Assembly: GCF_025490915.1 (NCBI RefSeq)
Contig: NZ_JANQBA010000006.1
Location: 1 to 64,000, forward strand
Reading direction: 5' to 3'
Source of the DNA: Lacticaseibacillus parakribbianus
GTDB taxonomy: Bacteria; Bacillota; Bacilli; Lactobacillales; Lactobacillaceae
Length of the DNA: 64,000 nt
Shown: piece after piece, positions 16,366 through 23,794 of the stretch
How positions within the stretch are numbered: position 1 is the stretch's first letter
Layout of the letters: every line of letters begins with the position of its first letter
Made by a program: the position numbers and the translations under genes
The notes under the pieces: generated by a model
Database searches by the model: none
Seen by the model: only the letters and a program-made list of their open reading frames with translations
Told to the model about the DNA's origin: nothing

Positions 16366-16394
16366 CAACAATAACCCCCCAGTCATTGTTGATG
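16363..16394 (-). promoter_or_regulatory. Hairpin enclosing the ribosome site and start codon of the pilus operon
   Basis: CATCAACAAT and ATTGTTGATG form a perfect 10-bp stem around a 12-nt loop that contains GGGGGG. The ATG start is the last three bases of the stem. In the mRNA the start codon would be paired, so translation of the first pilus gene may depend on opening this hairpin. Confidence 0.65.
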
Positions 16395-16931
16395 TGTAGT
16401 GGTGGCCCAGTGCTTACGCTGGGTGCGAAACTTACACGTTGCCCCGAAAATTGTGTCGCGTCACGATACGAATTCAACCTGTACCCAAGTAAATGCGCAT
16501 TAGGTTATGGTTAATAAACTCAAAGGCTATACAGGTCCATCCTACAAGAATTTTTGTTGAATGTATATGGTTTTGCAAATTTTAGTGCGAATATTTTCAA
16601 TAATCGTCTGGGTGATTGTACCGCAGGAGTTCCCGCGAAACAAGCGGTCAGGAGCGGTCACGTCCCGTCGCGTCGGGCTTTGTGAAATCGCTTGCACAAA
16701 AACGTTTCCTCTAATTTCTTATGTTACTTATCAAATTTTATAACCGAATAGTTGAAAACATGACGTGCAAACTCCCATGCGAGGGCATCACCCGTACCAA
16801 TCGCCGCCGCTGACCGGTGCAGTCACTGTTCGCGTGGCGTCGACAGCCGCCCGGCCGGTCAGGCGGCACCGGGCTATTTTCGGTGCCAATTTTTCCGACT
16901 TTTTGATCTCGCCGACTGGGCTATACCAAAC
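16395..16931. other. Intergenic region upstream of the pilus operon
   Basis: No gene is supported. The part from about 16430 to 16760 is clearly lower in GC than the surroundings and should hold the pilus promoter on the minus strand; no -35/-10 pair stood out enough to call. Confidence 0.5.
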
Positions 16932-16964
16932 AAAAATCGGCCCTGCCAGCTGGCAGAACCGATT
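16932..16964 (-). terminator. Terminator of the NlpC/P60 gene
   Basis: AATCGGTTCTGCCA/TGGCAGGGCCGATT (with G-U pairs) is followed by TTT on the minus strand. Confidence 0.85.
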
Positions 16965-16989
16965 ACGGTGTGACCTATTCAGTCTGAAA

Positions 16990-18300
16990 TTACAGGCGAC
17001 GGGCGAAGCTTGGCATGAAGCCGGCGGAGATCGTCGCGATGCGAACCACGTCGCCTTCCTGAGGCGCGTGGATGTACTGGCCGCCACCGATGTAGATGGC
17101 GACGTGGTAGGCGCTGTTGCGGCCACCCCAGAAGAGGAGGTCACCGGCCTGCAGGCTGCTCAGGGATACTTCGGAGCCGTAGTGAGCCTGTTGCGAGGCC
17201 TGGTGCGGCAGGGAGATGCCGACCTGGGCGGCGGACCACATCACAAGCCCGGAGCAGTCGAAGCCAACGGATGGGTCAGCGGCGGCCCAGACGTAAGCCT
17301 TGCCCTGCTGAGATTCGGCGGCGGCGATCATGCTGGAGAAGCTGCCGGCCGAGACGTGGCTGGTGCTGCCGGTGTTGGCGCTTGAGCTTGAGCTGTTCGT
17401 GTTGGCGGCACTGCTGTGGTGCGAGGTGCTGGAGCTGGTGTTGGAGACGACGGTGGCGGCGCTGGACTTGCTGCTCGTGGCCTTCTTGACGGTCGTTGCG
17501 GCGCTGGTGGCCTTGGCGATCGCAGTGTCTTGAGCGGCCTGGGCGGCAGCGGTGGCCTTCGCCTGCTCGGCGGCGGCCTTCAGGGCGGCGGCCTGGGCGG
17601 TGGCGGTGGTCAGCTTCTTTTCAAGGGCGGCGATTTCGTCCTTGTTGTCATCCAGCTTCTTGGCCAAGGCGGCGGAGTCCTTCTTGGCCTGCTTTTGCAA
17701 GCTGGTCAGTTCCTTCTTGTCGGCCTCCAGCTGGTTCTTGGTGGCGACCAGGTCGGCCTTCTTGTCTTCCTGGGTGGCCTTGAGCGTCTTGACCTTGGCC
17801 TTGGCGGCGTTCACGGCGTCCAGCGCATCCTTGCTGGCGGAGTTGAGCTTGTTGACGGTGACCCCGCGGGAGACCAGGTCGGACAGGTCCTTGGCGTTCA
17901 GGACGAAGTCGACGTAGACGTTACCGGTGATGGAGTCGCCGGCCTTTTTTTGCAGGGAAACCAGTTGCTTTTTCAAAACAGCTTTGCGGCTCTTGATCTC
18001 CTGGTTCTCCTTGGCGATCTTGGCTGCGTAGCTGGCGATGGTGTCTTCAGTGGTGCTGATGTTCTTCTTAGTGTCGATAATGGCCAGCGTCTTGTCGGAG
18101 ACCTTATTATCGATCTTGGCGACCTTCTCTTGGGCCGTCTGCAGTTCCTTAAGCAAGGTCGTGGCTTCGCTCTTCTTGTTGCTCAGCGCGGACTTCGCCG
18201 AGCTGACATCGTCGGCGGAGACGGTGTTGCTGGTGCTGAAGGTGCCTGCTGCCAGGATGGTCATCAGGGCAGCCACTGTGATTGATTTTGCGAATTTCAT
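16990..18300 (-). CDS. Secreted NlpC/P60 peptidoglycan endopeptidase with coiled-coil N-terminus
   Basis: This is a 436-residue secreted hydrolase that would cut peptide stems of peptidoglycan (gamma-D-Glu to diamino acid bonds in known members). The signal peptide covers 1-29. A long coiled coil (about 33-265, rich in Ala, Lys and Asp) resembles CwlO/PcsB-type proteins that are activated through FtsEX. A Ser/Thr-rich linker follows, and the catalytic domain covers 315-436 with Cys349 (GFDCSGL), His399 (AYHVAIYIG) and His411 (YIHAP). The start at 18300 has AGGGAG upstream. A WalR-like box overlaps the -35 region of its promoter, as expected for a major wall hydrolase. It is a single gene with its own terminator. 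Confidence 0.92.
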   Translation of the reverse strand: MKFAKSITVAALMTILAAGTFSTSNTVSADDVSSAKSALSNKKSEATTLLKELQTAQEKVAKIDNKVSDKTLAIIDTKKNISTTEDTIASYAAKIAKENQEIKSRKAVLKKQLVSLQKKAGDSITGNVYVDFVLNAKDLSDLVSRGVTVNKLNSASKDALDAVNAAKAKVKTLKATQEDKKADLVATKNQLEADKKELTSLQKQAKKDSAALAKKLDDNKDEIAALEKKLTTATAQAAALKAAAEQAKATAAAQAAQDTAIAKATSAATTVKKATSSKSSAATVVSNTSSSTSHHSSAANTNSSSSSANTGSTSHVSAGSFSSMIAAAESQQGKAYVWAAADPSVGFDCSGLVMWSAAQVGISLPHQASQQAHYGSEVSLSSLQAGDLLFWGGRNSAYHVAIYIGGGQYIHAPQEGDVVRIATISAGFMPSFARRL

Positions 18301-18330
18301 AAATTACACTCCCTTACTTCACTGTCTAAG

Positions 18331-18363
18331 AATATAGCAGACCAAAGTTACAGCGCTGTTACA
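18331..18363 (-). promoter_or_regulatory. WalR-type box and -10 of the NlpC/P60 gene
   Basis: On the minus strand, TGTAAC-N5-TGTAAC (18363-18347) matches the WalR (YycF) consensus TGTWAH-N5-TGTWAH exactly. A TATATT -10 lies at 18336-18331. The box covers the -35 position, which lacks a TTGACA-like sequence, so activation by WalR is likely. Confidence 0.75.
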
Positions 18364-18593
18364 GTGAAGTTAACGATTCGCGGCGCTTGTCATGAAAACG
18401 GTCGGTTGTAACACACGGGCTCGGCTCCCAGCGGCCGCAATCCCGCGTCCCGCCTGGTCTCGCGGCCGCCTGGCCCCAGTCGTTCCACTCTGTCCAAAAT
18501 GTCACAAACTATTCGCCGAATATTCCCGGGATCGGCGCAAAACCGCGACCCCAAGCCGGTCCGACCGACAAATGCCGAAGATTGCGCCGACGC

Positions 18594-18639
18594 AAAGACC
18601 CGCCTGGGCAGCCGGTGGTTCCGGTTGTCCAGGCGGGTC
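18594..18639 (-). terminator. Terminator of the TetR gene at 18698
   Basis: A perfect 11-bp stem, GACCCGCCTGG/CCAGGCGGGTC, with a 21-nt loop and a short TTT tail on the minus strand. The rest of 18364-18697 holds nothing else that I can support. Confidence 0.7.
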
Positions 18640-18697
18640 GGCGTCAGCGGTGGCCAAGTGCCACCACTGACTGACTATATAGAAGAAACACGATTGT

Positions 18698-19270
18698 TCA
18701 CCGCACCCCGGCGATGAACAGCGCGGTCAGCTTGGTCTGGTCACTGCCCGGCTGCGCGTCGATCAGCGCGTCGACCAGAATCATCAGGAACCGGCGCAGC
18801 GTCGCCTCGTCGGTGGTCGCGGCGATTTCGCCGCTGGCGCGACCCTGCGCGATGATGGCCGCCCACAGCTCGTTGTTCCAGTCCGTCAGCTGCGCGGCGT
18901 GGGTCGGCGACGCCTGCAGCCGCAAGAACAGCTGCTGGAAGCCCTTGCCCGGAATGCCGGCGCGGAAGGCCTGGGCGCAGGCCGCGAACTGCGTGATGCG
19001 CTGGGTCAAGGACACCCCCGGCGCCGTCGCCTGCTTTTGCGCCTGGCGGTAGAACCGCGAGAACGCCCGCATCCCCGCCAGGTCGATCAGCTCGTCCTTG
19101 CGAAACGAGTTGCGCATCGTCGCGTAATCTACCCGCGCCAGCACGCAGATCTCGCTGACGTTGAAGTGCCCGATGCCCTTCACCTGCATCAGCTGGTCCG
19201 TCGCCGCGATCAGCCGCTCCTGCGCCGTACCCCGTGCCTGTGCCGTTGTCTCCAAAAATGCCACCCCCAT
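18698..19270 (-). CDS. TetR/AcrR-family transcriptional regulator
   Basis: This protein of about 190 residues has an N-terminal helix-turn-helix (AATDQLMQVKGIGHFNVSEI, then CVLARVDYATMRNSF) in the TetR arrangement and an all-helical C-terminal ligand domain. The HTH departs from the usual YYHF pattern, with RNSF instead. The start is uncertain: ATG 19270 has no clear ribosome site, while a TTG eight codons further in follows GGGGGTG. It lies downstream of the CadD-like transporter on the same strand and may regulate it, but this is inference from position only. Confidence 0.75.
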   Translation of the reverse strand: MGVAFLETTAQARGTAQERLIAATDQLMQVKGIGHFNVSEICVLARVDYATMRNSFRKDELIDLAGMRAFSRFYRQAQKQATAPGVSLTQRITQFAACAQAFRAGIPGKGFQQLFLRLQASPTHAAQLTDWNNELWAAIIAQGRASGEIAATTDEATLRRFLMILVDALIDAQPGSDQTKLTALFIAGVR

Positions 19271-19423
19271 GACGTTATGCGTCCATGTTACCACAGGGTG
19301 TCAGGACGCGCGAATCTGAAGCACGCCGCCGCGACGGCACACCGCTGCCGCGGTCCAACACCGCTTGGCGGGGCGCGTTTTCCCTCACTCGCTCCGGCGA
19401 CCAACCGCGCCGCGTCAATCGGC

Positions 19424-20014
19424 TCACCCGCCCAGTGCTAGCAGCGCCGCGCGAACCGCCGTCTGCAGCTGCCCCAGCAAGTCCGAATCCCACATCACAT
19501 AGGCGCCGACCAGCACGTAGCAGGCCTTGGTCGGCGCGAGGCTGCGAGCCTGAATCTCTGCCGCCCAGGCCGGGTGACGCGCGACGGTGCTGGCGGCCAG
19601 CATTACGACCACCGTCGCCACGCCGATCAGCACCCCGGCCAGCAGCGCCTCCGTGGCCCCGATGCCGGTGAGAATCGGCAGGTACAGCGCGAGGTGGCAG
19701 CGCGTGGTCACCGCAAGCACCGTCAGCACCACCGCCACCGTCGCGGCCTGCGGCGACAGCGCCGGGTCCGTCGGTGACTTGGCGTGCAGCGCGAAGACCA
19801 GCGGCAGCAGGCCGACGCCGCCGACCACCCAATCGGGCACGATCAGCTCAAGCCCCAGGCCCAGCGCGTAGCTCAGCCCCATCAGCACCGCATCCGCCGC
19901 GAGGTAGCCCAAGGTGACCTGAAGCGGCGCGTATTTTTGCAGCAAAAACAGCAGCAGGAACAGGTACTCCAGGTTCACGCTGACAAAAGCCAGCAGCAAC
20001 AAGATTAATCGCAT
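19424..20014 (-). CDS. CadD-like cadmium resistance/permease family membrane protein
   Basis: This is a 196-residue protein with about six membrane helices. The pattern GYLAADAVLMGLSYALGL, then PDWVVGGVGLLPLVFALHA and TTRCHLALYLPIL aligns with CadD-type transporters, whose third segment usually reads NGGDNIGIYIP; the polar GGDN is replaced here by TTRCH, so cadmium transport is doubtful. The start at 20014 has AAGGAGG upstream. It lies between the DUF2922 gene and a TetR gene on the same strand. Confidence 0.65.
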   Translation of the reverse strand: MRLILLLLAFVSVNLEYLFLLLFLLQKYAPLQVTLGYLAADAVLMGLSYALGLGLELIVPDWVVGGVGLLPLVFALHAKSPTDPALSPQAATVAVVLTVLAVTTRCHLALYLPILTGIGATEALLAGVLIGVATVVVMLAASTVARHPAWAAEIQARSLAPTKACYVLVGAYVMWDSDLLGQLQTAVRAALLALGG

Positions 20015-20074
20015 GGCGCTTCCTCCTTCGCGCGTTAACGCTTATGTACCGGGGAGCTCACTCCCCGGGCGACG

Positions 20075-20302
20075 CTAGGCCTGATAGATCTGCTCGACAT
20101 CCGTCGCGATGTACCAAGCCTCAAGCGGCTGGACGTACAGCGCGATGCCGCCAATGCTGAAGAGCTGGGCGTTGGCCATCGCCGCCATCATCGTTTCGAC
20201 GGCCTCGGTCGACGGCTTCGCGCCGATGTTGCTCATCGTCAGGGTACGCCGAAGCCCACTCGCGGCGGCAAAAACCAGCCGCAGTTGAACGGTATCATTC
20301 AT
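20075..20302 (-). CDS. DUF2922-family small protein
   Basis: This 75-residue protein has the DUF2922 pattern: a beta strand VQLRLVFAAASG, a second strand RTLTMSNI, then an amphipathic helix (EAVETMMAAMANAQLF) and a closing strand. Function is unknown; in many Firmicutes such genes stand next to a DUF1659 gene. The start at 20302 was chosen because AAAGGAGGTG lies 6-8 nt upstream. Its partner at 20770-20997 is on the same strand but is separated by a repeat array, which is unusual. A GGGGAG/CTCCCC hairpin (20049-20068) lies downstream. Confidence 0.75.
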   Translation of the reverse strand: MNDTVQLRLVFAAASGLRRTLTMSNIGAKPSTEAVETMMAAMANAQLFSIGGIALYVQPLEAWYIATDVEQIYQA

Positions 20303-20332
20303 GTGATTCACCTCCTTTCGAGAAGAGCGGGT

Positions 20333-20760
20333 GGAACCCGTTGAGAGGGTGGAACAAGGCGGGTTTAGCGGGGCGGCAAGCGTAGGACTGGCGCTTGGCG
20401 CGTCCTTTGCGTCGAGTGCCAGTCCTAGCTGGACGCACCCGCGTTGCCTTGGGGAACCCGTTGAGAGGGTGGAACAAGGCGGGTTTAGCGGGGCGGCAAG
20501 CGTAGGACTGGCGCTTGGCGCGTCCTTTGCGTCGAGTGCCAGTCCTAGCTGGACGCACCCGCGTTGCCTTGGGGAACCCGTTTAGCCGGTGGAACAAGGC
20601 GGGTTTAGCGGGGCGGCAAGCGTAGGACTGGCGCTTGGCGCGTCCTTTGCGTCGAGTGCCAGTCCTAGCTGGACGCACCCGCGTTGCCTTGGGGAACCCG
20701 TTTAGCCGGTGGAACGCCGTGCAGTTAGCGGGACGGATAGCCTACCCGCTCCCGCCTCCC
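20333..20760 (+). repeat. Repeat array A: three 120-bp long-hairpin units plus a partial fourth
   Basis: Units at 20341, 20461 and 20581 have a 120-bp period. The first two are identical, and the third differs only in its first 10 bp. A diverged, shortened unit starts at 20701. Each unit can fold into one long hairpin: CAAGGC/GCCTTG outermost, then GCGGGT/ACCCGC, TAGGACTGGC/GCCAGTCCTA, and the apical CTTGGCGC/GCGTCGAG. The array begins about 10 bp beyond the stop of the DUF1659 gene. Related arrays lie at 37.7, 39.2, 43.0 and 46.9 kb. Open frames across it are repeat artefacts. Confidence 0.95.
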
Positions 20761-20769
20761 GCCTCACGG

Positions 20770-20997
20770 TTACGCGGTCGGCGCCTCGCTGTCTGCGGTG
20801 ACCTGGTAGACCTTGGTCATCACGGCGTCCGCCAGGTGGTAGCCTGGGTTGAGAATCGCCAGGGCCTCACCGTAGCTGGTGACCGACGCGTCGCGCGGAT
20901 CGAGGTTGACGTTGCCGAAGCTGCGCTTGAACGTGTCCGTAGCGTCAGTGTCGTTCGCGTAGGTGTACACCACGTGAACAGATTGAATCAGTTGCAT
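20770..20997 (-). CDS. DUF1659-family small protein
   Basis: This 75-residue protein starts MQLIQSVHVVYTY and contains FKRSFGNVNLD followed by SYGEALAILN, the layout of DUF1659 proteins (strand, TFxNV-like segment, helix). Function is unknown. The ATG at 20997 has GGGAGG 8 nt upstream; a GTG at 21006 is too close to that site. It normally pairs with a DUF2922 gene; here the partner at 20075-20302 lies beyond repeat array A, so both may still be on one transcript. It is divergent from the GH25 lysozyme gene, with a large hairpin between them. Confidence 0.7.
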   Translation of the reverse strand: MQLIQSVHVVYTYANDTDATDTFKRSFGNVNLDPRDASVTSYGEALAILNPGYHLADAVMTKVYQVTADSEAPTA

Positions 20998-21050
20998 TGC
21001 ACTCACCTCCCTTGCGGCCGGATTAAGCTCTCGCTTGGGCCTACACCTTT

Positions 21051-21113
21051 AAGACAACAATTTTGGCCAAAAGTGCTAGGGGGTCTAGCAACTTTTGTCA
21101 AAATTGTTGTCTT
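21051..21113. promoter_or_regulatory. Large near-perfect hairpin in the DUF1659-lysozyme divergent region
   Basis: AAGACAACAATTTTG and CAAAATTGTTGTCTT form a perfect 15-bp outer stem. Inside it AAAAGT/ACTTTT and GCTAG/CTAGC pair around a GGGGT loop. It ends 7 bp before the lysozyme ribosome site and has no T run. It could be an operator or a leader hairpin controlling the lysozyme gene. Confidence 0.6.
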
Positions 21114-21135
21114 AGTCAGTAAGGAGGCGAAAACA

Positions 21136-22188
21136 ATGACACTCAATGGCATCGATATTTCCAGCAACAACGCACTCAACGGGCACTACATCAACGCCGG
21201 CGGCATCCCCGGCAGCTTCGTGATCGTCAAGGCCACGGAAGGCGTCGCCTACAAGAACCCGGTGATGGCCCTCAACCTGAAGCAGGCGAGCGACTCGGGC
21301 AAGCTGATTGGGCTTTACCACTACCTGCGCAACAACGACCCGGTGCGGGAGGCCGACTACTTTCTGGACGCGGCCGGGCCTTACCTGGGCCGGGCGCTGT
21401 TGGCGCTCGACATCGAAGACGGGCCGCTGCTCAGCCAGGCCGGGCCGGATCACGGGCTGCTTTTTCTTCAGCGCATTGTCAGCCTGACCGGCGTCCGGCC
21501 GTTGGTCTACACCAACCTGGCCGAGGAACGCACCCGCAACTGGGCCAAGGTCGTGCAAGGGGGCTTTGGCCTGTGGCTGGCCCAGTACAACAACTACAAC
21601 CAGGTCACCGGCTACCAGCCCCGGCCGCTGCCGGCCGCACCGCGCTGGTGGCCGGCGGCGACGCTTTTTCAGTACACCAGCAGCGGCCGGCTGCCGGGCT
21701 GGGCCGGGCCCTTGGACTTCGACGTGTTCAGCGGCGGCAGCGCCGACTGGGCGGCCCTGGCCGCTGGCGCCAAGAATACCGCGGCGGTCACGCCCAAGGA
21801 CCCGGTGGTGACCGCCGCCCAGGCCTTCCTCAACCAGCGCTTCAAGGCGGGGCTGGCCACCGACGGCGTGGCGGGACCGCTGACGAAAAAGGCGCTGGTG
21901 CGTGGTGTCCAGACCACGCTCAACGCCTTGTACCACGCGGGGCTGGCCGTCGATGGCGTGTTCGGGCCCCGCTCGGCCCAGGCGGTGCGGCCGCTTGGCA
22001 CCGGCGCCAGCGGCGACCTGGTGCGGCTGATTCAGATTGGCCTGCACCTGGCCGGCCACGACCCGCAAGGCGTGGACGGGGTGTTCGGCGCCAAGACCCG
22101 CGCCGCGGTGGTGGCCTTCCAGCAGGCCAGGCGGCTGGTGGCCGATGGCATCGTCGGACCCCTGACCGCCACTCAGCTGTTCGCGTGA
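21136..22188 (+). CDS. GH25 muramidase with peptidoglycan-binding domains
   Basis: This 350-residue protein has an N-terminal GH25 lysozyme domain (1-205) with Asp7 in GIDISS and Asp92/Glu94 in LALDIED at the active site. The C-terminal part (230-350) holds two peptidoglycan-binding-type modules with the repeated phrases DGVAGPLT, DGVFGPRS, DGVFGAKT and DGIVGPLT. It would cleave beta-1,4 bonds in wall glycans. There is no signal peptide, as in phage endolysins, so release would need a holin or lysis; no other phage genes lie nearby. The start at 21136 has AAGGAGG 8 nt upstream. A strong hairpin precedes it and a terminator follows. Confidence 0.9.
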   Translation: MTLNGIDISSNNALNGHYINAGGIPGSFVIVKATEGVAYKNPVMALNLKQASDSGKLIGLYHYLRNNDPVREADYFLDAAGPYLGRALLALDIEDGPLLSQAGPDHGLLFLQRIVSLTGVRPLVYTNLAEERTRNWAKVVQGGFGLWLAQYNNYNQVTGYQPRPLPAAPRWWPAATLFQYTSSGRLPGWAGPLDFDVFSGGSADWAALAAGAKNTAAVTPKDPVVTAAQAFLNQRFKAGLATDGVAGPLTKKALVRGVQTTLNALYHAGLAVDGVFGPRSAQAVRPLGTGASGDLVRLIQIGLHLAGHDPQGVDGVFGAKTRAAVVAFQQARRLVADGIVGPLTATQLFA

Positions 22189-22209
22189 CCCGACCGCCGC
22201 CAACAGACC

Positions 22210-22271
22210 AAAAAGCCGCGGGTATCACGCGGCTGCTGTCTCAGCAGCTGCGCCGGCACCCGCGGCTTTTT
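22210..22271. terminator. Bidirectional terminator between lysozyme and comK-like genes
   Basis: AAAAAGCCGCGGGT/ACCCGCGGCTTTTT is a 14-bp perfect stem, with a second GCTGCTG/CAGCAGC hairpin inside. It serves two convergent genes. Confidence 0.9.
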
Positions 22272-22327
22272 GAAATTCAATCGGGCCAAGGCAGCGTTCG
22301 CACCGGCCGCGGTCTGGCCGCCCCGGT

Positions 22328-22918
22328 TCAGCGGAAGCCGAACGCGCTGCGGCCGCTTTGCAGGTCGTCGATCACCAGCTTCCGCAGGCGCCCGGCCGCC
22401 TCGCAGCGCCGCACGAAGGTCGCTGGGCTCATCGGCGTCGCGACCAGCCGCAGGACGTGCCACCGCCCGTCGCCGAGTCGCACCTGACAGCTGAAGCCTG
22501 CCGGGCCCAGGCAGGTCGCGCGGTACACGCGGCCCATCCCCAGCCACAAGCTGCCGGTCGGGCTGCGGGTCAGACACACCAGGTGGTTGTGCAGGTACGG
22601 CAGACTCCAAGGCAGCGCGGCAACCCCCAATTCCGCTTCGACCTGCCGCTCACAGGCGGCGAGGTCGGCCGCCCCCCGCTTCTGACTGTCCCGGGCGGCC
22701 GCGATCAGCTGGGCCGGCGAACAATCGCTTCGGTACCAACGGCCGTGAGCCAAAAGCACCGCACCAGGGCCACCGGAAGCGTTGGCGACGGCCACTAGCA
22801 GCGCGACGCCGTCCAGTGACGCCCCGCTGTGCCAATCCGCCGTGGTCAGCGCTTGCGGCGCGACCGGGTAACCATCAAGCGTCAGGATCACCGCCGATTT
22901 TTGCTTTGTCGTTCTCAT
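22328..22918 (-). CDS. comK: ComK-like competence regulator
   Basis: This 196-residue protein matches the ComK layout. The N-terminal part contains SDCSPAQLIAAARDSQKRG, which aligns with the C.......Y.GR segment. The C-terminal part reads LPYLHNHLVCLTRSPTGSLWLGMGRVYRA, then a strand pair and ATPMSPATFVRRCEAAGRLRKL, like LPTxSPxxxxCxWLxxxHI and the SxxxFxxQxxRAxxL end of ComK. ComK proteins activate DNA-uptake genes by binding AT boxes. Similarity is moderate, so the function is inferred. The start at 22918 has AAGGAGG upstream, and the promoter region is very AT-rich. It is divergent from a ComX/SigH-like sigma gene. Confidence 0.65.
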   Translation of the reverse strand: MRTTKQKSAVILTLDGYPVAPQALTTADWHSGASLDGVALLVAVANASGGPGAVLLAHGRWYRSDCSPAQLIAAARDSQKRGAADLAACERQVEAELGVAALPWSLPYLHNHLVCLTRSPTGSLWLGMGRVYRATCLGPAGFSCQVRLGDGRWHVLRLVATPMSPATFVRRCEAAGRLRKLVIDDLQSGRSAFGFR

Positions 22919-22973
22919 CTGAATCCCTCCTTAGCCTAAAATCGTTTTCATTCTAGCAACATTTTTATAAATA

Positions 22974-22999
22974 TACGAATATTATGCTCATTTCGAATA
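22974..22999 (+). promoter_or_regulatory. cin-box-like motifs between comK-like and sigma-factor genes
   Basis: TACGAATA (22974-22981) is identical to the streptococcal ComX cin-box, and TTCGAATA follows at 22992-22999. Both point towards the sigma-factor gene at 23210. The surrounding 60 bp is AT-rich and may also hold the comK-like promoter. Confidence 0.4.
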
Positions 23000-23209
23000 A
23001 AAATCGGCCGGAGTTTCACTTAACAATTGCCGTGCGGCCGCCACTTGCGCCGGCCGCACCGGACCCAGTGCCGCCAGGCCCCGTCGTATCGGTCCTGGCC
23101 ACGCCGAAGGTCGCGTTGGCGCCGGCGCGACCCCGCGGTAACCTGACGTCATCATCGATGAATAACCCGCGCGGTTGACTGCAGCGACCGCGTCCGAGAA
23201 GGCATTGTG

Positions 23210-23731
23210 ATGACCCTTGACATCGATTCCCTGCTCCGCGACTATGACCCCCTGATTCGCCGGGTGGCGACCCACGCCGGCGACTTCGACCAGTTCTACG
23301 GGGAGGCGCTGGAACTCGCCTGGCACTTCATCGCCACCGAGTACCCGGCCTACCAGTCCCGCGGCGCAAGTGACGACTTCGCTCACCTGCTGGCCTGGCG
23401 CCTCAAGCGCAGCTTGGCCACCCTGGCTCGCAACCGCCGCACTGGCCAACGGCGCCAGGACCGCGTCGCCCGGGTCCTGCAGGAGGCAGTCCGGGAGCCA
23501 CCGCCGGCCGCGCAGCCGATTGAGCCGCTGCTGGTGACGGAGGCGCTGGTCGGACTTTGGCCGCGGCTCACCGCAAGCGAGCGGCGGGTGCTGAACCTGG
23601 CCTACCAAGGCGCGACCAACGCCGCGATCGCCCGGGAGCTCGGCCTGTCGCACCAGCGCGTCACCCAGCTGCGAGCCGCCATTCGCAAGAAATTTTTGGC
23701 GGCAAATAATGATAGCGGTCCCAACCGTTGA
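23210..23731 (+). CDS. ComX/SigH-like RNA polymerase sigma factor
   Basis: This 173-residue protein has the shape of a small sigma-70 factor: an N-terminal region-2-like helical part (DYDPLIRRVATHAGDFDQFYGEALELAW) and a C-terminal region-4 HTH (ERRVLNLAYQGATNAAIARELGLS, then HQRVTQLRAAIRKKF). Length and lack of extra domains fit the ComX/SigH-like factors that lactobacilli and streptococci use for late competence genes. It stands divergent from a ComK-like gene, which supports a competence role by inference. Start ATG 23210 has GAAGG 7 nt upstream; a GTG codon directly before is less likely. The downstream membrane protein gene may be co-transcribed. Confidence 0.7.
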   Translation: MTLDIDSLLRDYDPLIRRVATHAGDFDQFYGEALELAWHFIATEYPAYQSRGASDDFAHLLAWRLKRSLATLARNRRTGQRRQDRVARVLQEAVREPPPAAQPIEPLLVTEALVGLWPRLTASERRVLNLAYQGATNAAIARELGLSHQRVTQLRAAIRKKFLAANNDSGPNR

Positions 23732-23794
23732 GTGATAGAATGATTAGAAAATGAGCGCATCGTGAGACTCACGGTCGCGCTGACGGAGGCCGCC

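Noticed and set aside
20295-20678. Open frame encoding a repeated Arg/Pro-rich protein across array A
   Set aside because: The protein repeat is just the 120-bp DNA repeat translated; period 120 is divisible by 3, so all copies stay open. No ribosome site or family pattern.
20333-20760. Array A as a CRISPR array
   Set aside because: The repeated unit is the whole 120 bp with no unique spacers, and no cas genes are present.
21136-22188. Lysozyme gene as evidence for a prophage here
   Set aside because: No holin, tail, capsid or integrase genes lie nearby; flanking genes are ordinary chromosomal ones.
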